Shown here in pieces: positions 45,801 through 55,897 of a stretch of DNA of 64,000 nucleotides; position 1 is the first letter of the stretch, and every line of letters starts with the position of its first letter. The translations under genes and the position numbers were made by a program. The notes under the pieces were generated by a model. It was not told where the DNA came from. It made no database searches and saw only the letters and a program-made list of their open reading frames with translations. Origin of the DNA: Xestospongia bergquistia (Eukaryota; Porifera; Demospongiae; Haplosclerida; Petrosiidae); contig OZ014413.1 of assembly GCA_963965975.1 (NCBI GenBank), positions 8,892,101 through 8,956,100 of the forward strand, given 5' to 3'.

Positions 45801-46660
45801 GAATAGCACACTCCTCAGTTCAAGTACTGGTTACTGTTGTACACCTCTCCTTCACAAAATTACTACTAGCAATTGTTGACGTCTTCACACCTGTCCAATT
45901 ATACAATAGTACTATGAATAATTTAATAAACGTTTGGTTCAATGATGGCAGTGTTACATATGGAGAAGGTGAACATTTGGTGTTAATGATAGTAACATCA
46001 GTGATAGTTGGTATCTTTCTAATACCTTATATGGTAATAATTCTAACTGGCCGTCTATTAATGAAATCTAATAAGATAAGAGAATATCTTCGACCAATAT
46101 ATGAAGCTATCCATGCTCCTTATAAATACAACAAACAATATTGGTTTACTGCTAGACAACTTTTGTTAATTTTTGTGTCCATTGTTTACTCCATATTTCG
46201 AGGAAGTAGCATAGGCAAAATGTTAGTTGCTTTTTCTATCATTCTTCCTGTTTATGTCCTGTTTGTGACTTTTCAAGCTTATCTAAAGCCATTTAAAAAC
46301 AAGTTCATAAATATCTTGGACCTTTCTGTTATGATCAATTATGGTATTATACTGTGTACTAACTGGTACTTCATAACCAATAAAATGCATTATTGCATAG
46401 CAGGAATATTTGATGCCACATTTATATATGTACTGATCTTTACTTTCTCTGTAGTTGTGTTCTATCATATAGTGTTAGTTACTGGACAACAAGCTCGTTT
46501 TATAGGTTACATCGATATGACACAAAATTTAATGAGGAAATTCACCCAATGTTTCAAACATTCACAACCAGTGACACATCCTAAACATTTTGGAGATGAA
46601 TTGAACTCGTCATTTGACAATAACTATTCTGAATATCGTGAACCTCTCTTAAGTCCATAA
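42839..46660 (+). pseudogene. Nearly intact receptor-like copy interrupted by one TGA (type I, subfamily b)
   Basis: Codons 1-293 (42839-43717) give the signal peptide and the first part of the ectodomain. A TGA at 43718-43720 then stands where other copies have GGA in the motif SIAGAML. The frame continues without any further break for 978 residues to 46660 (tail SEYREPLLSP). No other lesion is visible in 3.8 kb. It may be a very recent pseudogene, a polymorphic null allele, a base-call error, or, less likely, a read-through product. Membrane and Cys-rich parts are of subfamily b (CHHEYCNGDP, LCGNCSTNYS, ECRQC). AATAAA is at 46781, and RNF212B-like terminal exon sequence follows at 46840 on the other strand. 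Confidence 0.85.
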
Positions 46661-46780
46661 TTGTCATATTAACACTCCACAGTTTAGTTTTAAAAAATAT
46701 TGGTATCTTAACAATTCACTAATGTAGGAGAGTGCAATTCCTATACTTATTTACTTTAGTATATTCAAATTTTGTTTACA

Positions 46781-46786
46781 AATAAA
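46781..46786 (+). terminator. Polyadenylation signal AATAAA for the copy at 42839
   Basis: It lies 121 bases after the stop in the context AATAAAGTTTTTGGACAA. Confidence 0.55.
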
Positions 46787-46839
46787 GTTTTTGGACAACA
46801 TTTTGAATGATATTATTGATAATTTTGTAAGGTGGTTTA

Positions 46840-47350
46840 CTAAAATATAGTTTTACTAAAGACAATTGGTTTAACTCCTGGAGTGACTGTTGTTTTATTT
46901 ATAGCATTACTTGAATGCTGAGGAATAAAAGGGTGTGGTACAAATGAAGCCGAGGGTACACCTCTCATCATACTAGCTGGACATGTGGCACCAACTGGAT
47001 TAGTAGATATTGGGTAACTAAAATTAAAACAAGGCAACAATAAAGTTTCTTTATCATATTTTAATTTCTCAGTGGATAATAACATCTCTGCCACTACAAT
47101 GTACTACTAACACTATTTAAAGGTTCAAAATAAAGGCTTTTATTAGTTTCATTAACAATGTATTATATATTACATTAATTCAATGATTATGATGTTTACC
47201 TAGTTTGTTGTAATGAAAAAGATGACTTTAAATGTCCCATAGATAATGGCTGTCTATAATAAGAGAGACATGTAGTATATAATACATGATAGGTAACTAA
47301 ACTCTATATTATTGCATTAGAAGATCATAACAGATATTAAAGTGTGTTAT
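46840..47350 (-). pseudogene. RNF212B-like 3' fragment B
   Basis: The terminal exon copy ends with a stop at 46840 and is diverged (SYPISTNPVGATCPASMMRG, PFIPQHSSNAINKT). An exon 11 copy lies at about 47200-47256 (GTCCCATAGATAATGGCTGT on the plus strand), followed by intron 10 sequence to about 47350. Nothing further upstream of the gene is present. Confidence 0.8.
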
Positions 47351-47686
47351 TTATTGATTGAATTTGTGACACTGTGGTCAAATGCATGAGTAAACCTTAG
47401 ATAACTGAAATTAAAACTATTAATATATATACACAAGTGTAAAGTATTAGTTATCAAAATAGTGGGTTACAATAACATAGTAGTATTACTTTATTGAAAG
47501 TGTGAAATGAGTAAGTTTTGTAGTCATAAGCTTGTTTTTAAAATGTTATTACAGTATACTATATATTCTGCAGAACTTGAACATCAAAACATTAAAAAAC
47601 TATGTTTTGTAAAGTAAACGAAAGGAAAATAGAAGTTCAAACTACCAACTTGATTTTGTAAATAGGAAAGACAAGATCCTAACAAC
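47351..47686. other. Upstream region of the gene at 47687
   Basis: It resembles 1140-1542, but at 47436-47452 it has only one arm of the palindrome (GTGTAAAGTATTAGTTATC). A leader-type block (AAGACAAGATCCTAACAAC) precedes the ATG. No gene is seen. Confidence 0.6.
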
Positions 47687-50600
47687 ATGAAGTGGTTTAT
47701 GTTGGTACTCCTCTTTCATTTACTACTGATATGTAGTAAATGTAGTAAGGTAATCAATATTACTTCACGAGATCATCTCCTCCAGTCATACTTGTGTCAT
47801 CACAATAATTACACTGGTGACACCACTCTTCTCCTCCTGGATACTGTCTACAATGTTAGCGGTAATGGGAGTTTGTGTACCATTAATACCAACTACTCAC
47901 TTACCATACAAGGTAATCACTCAATGACTGTTATTCAATGTATCTCTTCTATTTATGTTAACACTGCCCATCCAAATATTGGATTTGCTTTCACTGGAAG
48001 TAGTAGTCTGATTCTACAGAGAGTGACATTTACTGGTTGTGGTGCTAACCTTACTACACTTGATAAGGGACAACTTAACATTATCAACTCTACCAGTTCT
48101 CTTGTCTACTTCACACAATATCATGCTGCTGTACTGGTGTTCACTGAGACCAGTCATCTTGTTATGAGAGATGTGAGTATATCCCAGTACTATGGGTTTG
48201 CTATTGTAGCTGTTAACTTACCTATTGGTACTTTGGACTTTATTAATATAAATGGTTCTCGAGGCATTGAAAAGACAGCTAAGTACAAAAATGGGTACAG
48301 TGTTGGTAGTGGAGTGTTGTTAATATATGAAGATCCATTGAAACTACTCTCCTATACAAACCATCATAAGATAAGAATTACAAATTCTAATTTTTCATAC
48401 AGTTTTGACTATGTAGCTTACTCAGGATATGTGTGTGTTACAGATGTCTACATTTTCAAAAAAAAAGAGTCGCAGAAACCAGTCATCAATGCTGCAGGAC
48501 TAACAATATATTACATTCGAGGAAACGTCAATGTTCAAGCTGATATATTACAATGTACTTTTGTAGACAATATTGGTTCTGTAGCTGGAGCAATGCTAGT
48601 GTTGCATTTGAAAACAAAAACACACTCACAGACTGTTGTTAAAAATTCAAAGTTTGATTCAAATGCCAGTGATCGAAAATGTCATGGAAGTGGTCTTGTG
48701 TTATTCTTTGATAAACTTTCCAGAACATCTTCTACTAGTGAAATATATCAACCTCTTAAAGTAGTTGATGTAAAGTTTACATTTTCATTTGGAAGTATTT
48801 TTAGAGATAAACAAGAAGGTGTTGTTTACATTGCCACAGTTGATGTTAAGAAAATTCCAATCTCTTTCACATTTTCTAATGTTACATTTAACAAAAACAA
48901 AGCTCTACTTTCTGGATCTTGTATATTTGCAGCTTCATATCCATCAGAGAGAAATAACATATCCTTTGTATTGGAAACTATCAAAGCGTATAACAATGGG
49001 ATGTCAAAAAAGGATGTTGTTTCAACAACATTTCTACCAGCCAGTCTCTTCAAATTTTTAGATATCAATAGAATCATAATAAATGGATCCTTACAAAACC
49101 CCAGCGATTTTTCTTTTAACTATGGTACAGTTATCCAGGCTATTCGATCTGATATTACTCTAGAGGGACATATAGTCTTTCACAATAACACAAGCAATAA
49201 TGGAGGTGCTATTATGTTAATAGGAGATCGTCTCATTCATCTCACTCGAGGACTTCGAGCTAATTTTACAAATAACAAAGCTCTATCTAGTGGAGGAGCT
49301 ATATATGATCATAGCAGTACATTTGACAAGACACATTGTATATTTCAAGTTACACAGTATGATGATATAGCAGTGTTATTTGAAAACAATAAAGCAACAG
49401 TTACTGGTAACTCTGTCTTTTCATCTAAATTATATAATTGTTACATAAACAATTATAGTTGGATTAATTCCACAAAGGCAACAAAGATTTATAACACGAT
49501 CTTCACATTTATCCCAAATAATACTTTTCAACTTTCTACTACTCCAGTAAAGTTGAAAATATATAATTCAAACAATTCTAACATGCTCAATACATATAAT
49601 GTTTATCCTGGAGAGACAATTAATTTTTTAATGGCTGCTATTAATGCTGTAGATAATTACAGTTACTCTATTGTTTCTGTGTCTGTAGTTAAGAATATAG
49701 ATACTGGGTTTACATCAGATATCAACTGGTATTTGTCAGAGAGACAGAGTACACAAGTTATAAGAGAAACTGATGATTGTACTCTCATTAATATAACTAT
49801 ACATAGCAATGATAACAATACATTGGACATACCCAAATATGGTGCCCTACTATTCACTGTTCCTAGTATTGCTAATATAACAGTTGTTGACATCACTTTA
49901 AAATCTTGTCCACCTGGTTTTGAATTAAACTCACAAAGTGGATCATGTATCTGTTCACATATTTTATCATCGTTAGATTTTGATGACTACACTCCTAATT
50001 GTAGTATTAATACTAGAACATTTAACAGGCCAACTTTTACTTCATGGGCTGGTACAATGAATGAAACATCAGGCTTTCTCTTGTCTTTATATTGTCATTA
50101 TGGATATTGTAATAGTGACCCTACCCTTAATGTCTTTCATTACAGCAGCACAGACAAAAGAATTACTATAAGTTCAAAAGATTTATCAATTAATTCATCA
50201 TTGTGTCTTTATAACAGAGAAGGTATTTCATGTGGCAGTTGTTCTACAAACTACAGCGTGGTGTTTGGTTCTACAGAATGTAGACAATGTAGTAACTGGT
50301 GGTTGTGGACATTAGTCCTATATGCATTAGCTGGTCCCCTCCTTATATACCTGTTATATGCTCTCAGACTTTTATTAACAACTGGTACACTCAATGGAAT
50401 TATATTCTACATCCAGATAGCAAATTCTGGCTTATATGATGTTCTGTCTATTAATGTTAGTCAATGTTCTTGGGTTATAAAATATAGCATGAAATTAGCA
50501 CTGTTTGTAATTTCCATTTTGAATCTGAATCTTGGATTTCCTCTATGTTTTTACAATGGAATGACAGAGTTATGGAAAGTTGGTCTCAGTGTACTATTTC

Positions 50601-51532
50601 CACTCTATCTCCTGACAATAGTTGTTGTCATCATTATCCTCAGTCGTTTTTCTCTAAGGCTTTCTAACAAAATAGCTCAATCATCAGTTCAAGTACTGGT
50701 TACTATTGTACACCTTTCTTTCACAAAATTACTACTAGCACTCTCTGATGTCTTCACACCTGACAAATTATACAACAGTACTATGAATGAATTAATATAT
50801 GTTTGGTACAATGATGGCAGCATTATATATGGAGAAGGCGAACATTTGGTGTTAATGATAATAACATCAGTGATAGTGGGTATCTTTCTAATACCTTACA
50901 TGTTAATAATTCTAACTGGTCGTCTATTAATGAAATGTAACAAGATAAGAGAATATCTTCGACCAATATATGAAGCTATCCATGCTCCTTATAAATATAA
51001 CAAACAATATTGGTTTACTGCTAGACAACTTTTACTAATTCTTTCCTCCGTTGTTTACACAATATATCGAGGAAGTAACATGACCAAGTTTTTATTCATT
51101 TATTCTATCATTCTTCCTGTTTACATGTTGTTTGTGTCTTTTCAAGCTTATCTAAAGCCATTTAAAAACAAGTTCATAAATATCTTGGATCTTTCTGTCA
51201 TGATCAACTACGGTACTATACTGTGTACTAATTGGTACTTCATTGGAAGAAAAACATACTATTGCGCTATAGGAATACTTGATGCCACATTAGTACATGT
51301 ACTGATGTTTACTTTCTCTGTAGTTGTGTTCTATCATATAGTGTTAGTTACTGGACAACAAGCTCGTTTTATAGTGTACATCAATGTTGTTCAATACTCA
51401 GTGAAGAAAATAACACAATGTTTTAAAAAGAATTCACAACCAGTAAGACATCGTAGACATTTTAGAGAAATGGACAACTCATTTTTTGATGACAAGTACT
51501 CTGAATATCGTGAGCCTCTCTTAAGTCCATAA
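47687..51532 (+). CDS. Large single-exon multipass receptor-like protein, array copy (type I, subfamily b)
   Basis: 1281 residues, intact. Start MKWFMLVLLFHLLLICSKC, then SKVINITSRDH. The ectodomain has the variable loop GSRGIEKTAKYKNGYSVGSG and the turn SNNGGAI. The Cys-rich zone is CHYGYCNSDP, EGISCGSCSTNYSVVFG and ECRQCSNWW. Small departures from the family consensus: IAQSSVQV for IAHSSVQV, and ARFIVYINVVQYS after the last membrane segment. The tail PVRHRRHFREMDNS...SEYREPLLSP matches the copies at 33704 and 55898. With its downstream RNF212B-like fragment C it forms a unit whose sister is 55898-62156, at an offset of about 8.2 kb. Confidence 0.93.
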   Translation: MKWFMLVLLFHLLLICSKCSKVINITSRDHLLQSYLCHHNNYTGDTTLLLLDTVYNVSGNGSLCTINTNYSLTIQGNHSMTVIQCISSIYVNTAHPNIGFAFTGSSSLILQRVTFTGCGANLTTLDKGQLNIINSTSSLVYFTQYHAAVLVFTETSHLVMRDVSISQYYGFAIVAVNLPIGTLDFININGSRGIEKTAKYKNGYSVGSGVLLIYEDPLKLLSYTNHHKIRITNSNFSYSFDYVAYSGYVCVTDVYIFKKKESQKPVINAAGLTIYYIRGNVNVQADILQCTFVDNIGSVAGAMLVLHLKTKTHSQTVVKNSKFDSNASDRKCHGSGLVLFFDKLSRTSSTSEIYQPLKVVDVKFTFSFGSIFRDKQEGVVYIATVDVKKIPISFTFSNVTFNKNKALLSGSCIFAASYPSERNNISFVLETIKAYNNGMSKKDVVSTTFLPASLFKFLDINRIIINGSLQNPSDFSFNYGTVIQAIRSDITLEGHIVFHNNTSNNGGAIMLIGDRLIHLTRGLRANFTNNKALSSGGAIYDHSSTFDKTHCIFQVTQYDDIAVLFENNKATVTGNSVFSSKLYNCYINNYSWINSTKATKIYNTIFTFIPNNTFQLSTTPVKLKIYNSNNSNMLNTYNVYPGETINFLMAAINAVDNYSYSIVSVSVVKNIDTGFTSDINWYLSERQSTQVIRETDDCTLINITIHSNDNNTLDIPKYGALLFTVPSIANITVVDITLKSCPPGFELNSQSGSCICSHILSSLDFDDYTPNCSINTRTFNRPTFTSWAGTMNETSGFLLSLYCHYGYCNSDPTLNVFHYSSTDKRITISSKDLSINSSLCLYNREGISCGSCSTNYSVVFGSTECRQCSNWWLWTLVLYALAGPLLIYLLYALRLLLTTGTLNGIIFYIQIANSGLYDVLSINVSQCSWVIKYSMKLALFVISILNLNLGFPLCFYNGMTELWKVGLSVLFPLYLLTIVVVIIILSRFSLRLSNKIAQSSVQVLVTIVHLSFTKLLLALSDVFTPDKLYNSTMNELIYVWYNDGSIIYGEGEHLVLMIITSVIVGIFLIPYMLIILTGRLLMKCNKIREYLRPIYEAIHAPYKYNKQYWFTARQLLLILSSVVYTIYRGSNMTKFLFIYSIILPVYMLFVSFQAYLKPFKNKFINILDLSVMINYGTILCTNWYFIGRKTYYCAIGILDATLVHVLMFTFSVVVFYHIVLVTGQQARFIVYINVVQYSVKKITQCFKKNSQPVRHRRHFREMDNSFFDDKYSEYREPLLSP

Positions 51533-51729
51533 TTATTATATTAATTCTCTATTATTGTTTGTATTTGTCGTTTGTTGCTAGTTTCAGAATTGTTTTGGGT
51601 GAAACAATATTTACAATATCACAGAGTTTAATTTAAAAGAATATCTCAACAATTAACTTAATGAGTTCATTATTGTATGCAGTAGAGTACTTAGAATTTA
51701 GTTGTCATTCCATTATTATAATATTTTAA

Positions 51730-51735
51730 AATAAA
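51730..51735 (+). terminator. Polyadenylation signal AATAAA for the gene at 47687
   Basis: It lies 198 bases after the stop, in the same AATAAAGTTTGAATTTA context as at 37749 and 59947. Confidence 0.65.
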
Positions 51736-51871
51736 GTTTGAATTTATTTTTTTAATTTTATATAATAATTATGTTCATTTTTTATTACAAATAAGTTTTA
51801 GATAATCATTTTGTATATTATTATTATATTCTGATTGTTTACTATTGTTTACTATTATTATGTATTGTTTA

Positions 51872-52429
51872 CTAAAATATATGTCTATTAAAGCCAGTTG
51901 GTCTAACTGTTGGTGATATCAATGTTTTATTAGTGGTAATATTTGAATGCTGAGGAATAAAAGGGTGTGGTACAAATGGAATAGAGGGCACACCTCTTAT
52001 CATACTAGCTGGATTTGTGACACTAACTTGATTTGTAGATCTTGGATAACTAAAATTAAAACCATACAGCAATATAATGTCAGTTAATTATTAGTGAATT
52101 ATAACATTTCAGTCATTGTGTATTACAAATAGTATATATATTATAATAACAGTTTTATTTTATATACACTACAATGTACTACTAACAATAATTTATGGAT
52201 AAAAATAAAGGCTGTTATTAGTTTCATTTACAATGTATTATATATTATATTAATTCATGTTTTATGTTATGATGTTTACCTAGTTTGTTGTAATGAAAAG
52301 AGGTGACTTTAAATGTCCCATAGATAATGGCTGTCTATAATAGCAGAGAGAGACATAGTACATAATACATAATAGGTATCTAAATTCTATATGTTACATT
52401 AGAAAATCATAGCAGATATTAAATGTATG

Positions 52430-52465
<36 letters not shown>

Positions 52466-53708
52466 CACACATTTATAACACCTAAAATATACATGTATAT
52501 AAATTAAGTGATACCACATTAGAATGTTATACATGGTTCCATATGATGTCTAAATAGTTATTACTCATTCCTCTTCATGCAGAAGTAGCAGTGAATGAGT
52601 CTATTTATATTCATAACCACAGTAATAAAATTATGAGCATTTAACAGATGAATATTTATGCACACAAACATTTCCAGGAACATAGATTACTAATCCTATT
52701 TGATTTCAGCATTAAATGATAAAATCAATTCACCTATTCTTCCATCAATGGGAGGTGTTCTAACACATAGCCTGGTTGAACCAACAGCTGTAGTCAATTG
52801 TCTCTATATAAAAAAAAACACAAGAAATAAAATCATCCAACTATCGGAGCCATGACCGATAGTAGTCTATTAAAATATATTTATATTACTGTACTGTAGT
52901 TAATAATTTCATATAATCAATTAATTATAAAGTTAATTAAAGTGTAATTACTATAATCATAATAAAAAATAAATTATATAATATATCCTTAATCCCTTAC
53001 TTGAGCGCTGTTAGGAGTTTTTAATTTTTTTATTGTTGGAGAAGTACCATACTGAGCAACTGGTGATGATGACAACCTATGTTTTCCACTGATAATTCTA
53101 TTCTTAATATTTGATGTTGGTGTAATACTTCCAGTAGATTTAGGTCTTTTGGTTGACAACACTGACTTATTGCTACAAGGATAACTTTGTGAATTTGTGA
53201 CTGGTATAGAGGTAGCAGTACGTGGTACTGACAGGCTGGATAGTTGATGATTGAAACCTTGAAAATGTGGAGTAGTACTTAGTGGAGTGACAGGAACTGG
53301 AGAAGGGGTCATGCTCATTGGAGAAGCACCCACACCTTTCTAGAGTAAAGTGTAATATTAAAGATTATAGCTAACCTATTACTATCAGTGACATTATGTA
53401 TTTGGTACTTTAATGAGAACTTAATATTATATGTTAGACTTAAAGTTTAGACATTGAAAGGAAATGTATGAATTTTATATCAAAGTATGACATCATCAGA
53501 TTAGATTCTTATCACCTAATGATATTATATTATAAATGTAAGTATCAAATCATTTTTATTTATATCTTAATATTATACATGTATACACTTACATTTAACA
53601 TGGATTTTAAAGCAGCATTCTCCCTAACATTTATTTCAATAATTAACAAAATATTATAACAAGATATTATATTGGTAATAACTGACTTTTCTAATACATC
53701 AATTTCAT
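51872..53708 (-). pseudogene. RNF212B-like 3' fragment C (most recent copy)
   Basis: It is highly similar to 60055-62156. Terminal exon copy at 51872-52049; exon 11 at about 52299-52350 with one extra A (frameshift); exon 8 at about 52733-52802; the Ser/Thr/Pro-rich exon 7 at 53001-53339, open with only a few changes; exon 6 at about 53593-53623; and part of exon 5. Exons 9 and 10 are missing, replaced by a (TA)n run at 52431. The RING exons 1-2 and the promoter are not included. The homology stops at 53708 inside exon 5. Confidence 0.87.
52431..52464. repeat. (TA)n microsatellite at the exon 9-10 deletion point
   Basis: About 17 TA units. In the complete gene a (TA)n plus (GA)n tract lies in intron 10 (60596-60650), so the deletion in fragment C runs from this tract to the start of exon 9. 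Confidence 0.9.
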
Positions 53709-53721
53709 CAGAAATAACACT

Positions 53722-54010
53722 CATCAGAGAAGCACCTAAACTTTTCTAGAGTAAAGTGTAATACTAAAGATTATTACTAACTTATCAGTAAACATGGTGT
53801 ATTTAATACTTTAATGAAAAATTAATATTATATGCTAGACTTAAAGTTTAAACATTGGAAAAGAAATGTATCAATTTATATTAAAGCATCAAGTACTGTT
53901 ACTGATAGATAAGTGAGACACATCATAAATTAGTTTTAAAAATGTATATGTATATCATATTAAATATATCATCAATAGATTAGATTTTCATCATTTAATG
54001 TTATTCTCAA
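53722..54010 (-). pseudogene. RNF212B-like fragment C2, a second piece joined to fragment C
   Basis: It begins with the first bases of exon 7 (GAGAAGCACCTAAACTTTTC on the plus strand; fragment A shows a similar form) and continues into intron 6 sequence. Because fragment C already contains exon 7 and intron 6, this is a separate, older fragment lying head-to-tail with it. Confidence 0.7.
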
Positions 54011-54029
54011 ATTTTTGTTACGGATACAA

Positions 54030-54790
54030 GTATTAAATCACTTCTTATATACATATCTTAATACATTTTTTTTTTGAATTGACCATTTTTTATACCAAAG
54101 AATGTTGTTTACATTGGGAAATTGTCTTTGTAATAAATCAGTAATAAATGTTAAATAATATAAACCAATAATATGTTCATAAGAAACACAAGTAAAACTT
54201 CCAGCAATCATCTTAATATAATGACTGACAAGTATTGAGATATTCTGATTTGTTTGTGCAATAGTTTTCTGCCAATACATTTCAATGGACAATCTGGGCC
54301 ATTGCTACCATGTGCTTGATAAATAGCTTTATTTCACAGCAGACATAAATACTTGACATTATATTAGTGTATATATTAACTTTTGCTTTCTTTGTAGTTA
54401 GGTTCTATCATATAGTATTAGTTATTGGACAACAAGCTCGTTTCATAGGTTACATCAATGTTGTTCAATACTCAATAGAGAAAATGACACAATGTTTTAA
54501 TAAGAACTTTCAGAATTAAATTTCAGAATTAAATGACATATCTGTGATAACCACAAAAATGATGTATTACTGTATAAAATAAATTTCATATATCACATTT
54601 GTATATATATACTGATGTTTTTGTCTGTACATAGATGTGTTCTACCTTATAGTGTTAGTCACTGGACAACAAGTATTAGTTAATAATAATTATTATTGGG
54701 TTATGGTAACATGTAATTAATACTACAGATCAACATTATATTACTGAAAGTATGAAATGGGTAACTCTTGCAGTCGCAAGCTTGTTTTCA
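54030..54790 (+). pseudogene. Gene-end remnants and upstream block of the receptor family
   Basis: 54350-54510 is a last-membrane-segment and tail remnant (GTTATTGGACAACAAGCTCG). 54595-54675 is a second shorter one. 54690-54790 is an upstream-type block (GGGTTATGGTAACATGTAAT). The same order occurs at 39030-39490 and, in part, at 32510-32940. Confidence 0.65.
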
Positions 54791-54794
54791 AAAT

Positions 54795-55570
54795 ATCATC
54801 AATGAGATCTCAATTGTTTTACTTTCAGTTCTAAATCTTGGACTTGGATTTCCTCTATGTTTTTATAATGAGATGACAGAGTTATGGAAAGCTTGTTTCA
54901 GTTTACTATTTCCACTCTATCTCCTGTTAATAGTTGTTGTCCTCATTATCCTCAGTCGTTTTTCTCTAAGGCTTTCTAACAGAATAGCTCACTCCTCATT
55001 TCAAGTACTGGTTACTGTTGTACACCTCTCCTTTGGAAGATTATTGGGTGCAATTATCAATGCCTTTACACCAGCTAATGTCTATACTTCAGAACAGACA
55101 TATCATGTATGGTATTGGGATGGGTCTGTGGAATATGGTAGTAAAGGACATATTACTCTTATGGTAATCACATCATTGGTTGTCTTTCTTCTCCTTTTAC
55201 CCTATGTTCTCCTTCTATCCTTTTTTACTAAACTTCTCAGACATTAGAGATATGCCAATGAATACACAAGACCAATACTTGAAGCTATCCATGCTCCATA
55301 TAAGAATAGTAAGCAGTACTGGTTTGTAGCTCGTCTATTACTTCTCATTATGATGTTCATATTGTACAGTATTGAACCTTATGCTCAAGTTATTTACATA
55401 GTTATTGCCTCAATATTGTTCTTATTCATAATTAGGCTATGTTCAGACCATATAAGAGTAACTTTATTAACCTCTTAGACTGTTGGCTATTTTTCAACAT
55501 TATCTTTGTATACATCACAACATGGTACATGAGACATATGGAAGTAACCATTTATAGTATAGTAGCTACA
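54795..55570 (+). pseudogene. Type II membrane-domain fragment, second copy
   Basis: It starts at the same point in segment 3 as 39495 (after ATATCATCAATGAGAT). It is close to the gene at 24352 through FGRLLGAIINAFTPANVYTS and LLPYVLLL, but has a TAG at 55245-55247 (RH then stop) and a deletion in the GQAMFRPYK region near 55433. It ends abruptly at about 55570 (TATAGTATAGTAGCTA), where an inverted type I piece begins. Confidence 0.82.
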
Positions 55571-55770
55571 ATTAGTAGGCAGAACTGCATATAACCCAGA
55601 TGTAGTTACCTGGATATAATTGAATTGAGTGTACTGGTCGTTAATGTAAATCTGATAGCTTATAACAGATAGATAAGGATGGGACAAGCTACTTCATAGA
55701 GGACTAGTGTCCACAATTATCAGTTGTTACTACATTGTCTACATATTGGAGAAACAGTTCCTAACTTTGT
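55571..55770 (-). pseudogene. Inverted fragment of membrane segments 1-2 (type I)
   Basis: Read on the minus strand it matches ECRQCSNNW..LVLYAV..PLLIYLL..LRLTLTTGTLN in degenerate form, bounded by GTTAGGAACTGTTTCTCCA. The same boundary and fragment occur in direct orientation at about 29793-29990, so both come from one damaged ancestor. Confidence 0.75.
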
Positions 55771-55802
55771 GGTAACAATTGACTAATTGTTTTGTCCTAT
55801 AG

Positions 55803-55897
55803 CAAATGTTTACATTTTTAAATTAACTGTTTTCACTAATAAAATAAGTAGTTCAAAGTATTGATTTCCATAGATAGATAGACTACATCCTAATAAC
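55803..55897 (+). promoter_or_regulatory. Candidate core promoter / 5' leader shared with the gene at 24352
   Basis: It is nearly identical to 24257-24351 (AATAAAATAAGTAGTTCAAA; ATAGATAGATAGACTACATC) while the sequence before it is unrelated. The two genes also share the unusual start MNWLMSVLLF, so the common segment spans leader and 5' coding sequence. Confidence 0.4.

Noticed and set aside
52431-52464. (TA)n tract as a replication origin or promoter
   Set aside because: It is a simple microsatellite at a deletion point in a pseudogene fragment, with no other supporting signal.
53468-53659. 63-residue plus-strand frame
   Set aside because: It lies across copied RNF212B-like intron and exon 6 sequence on the opposite strand and has AT-rich random composition.
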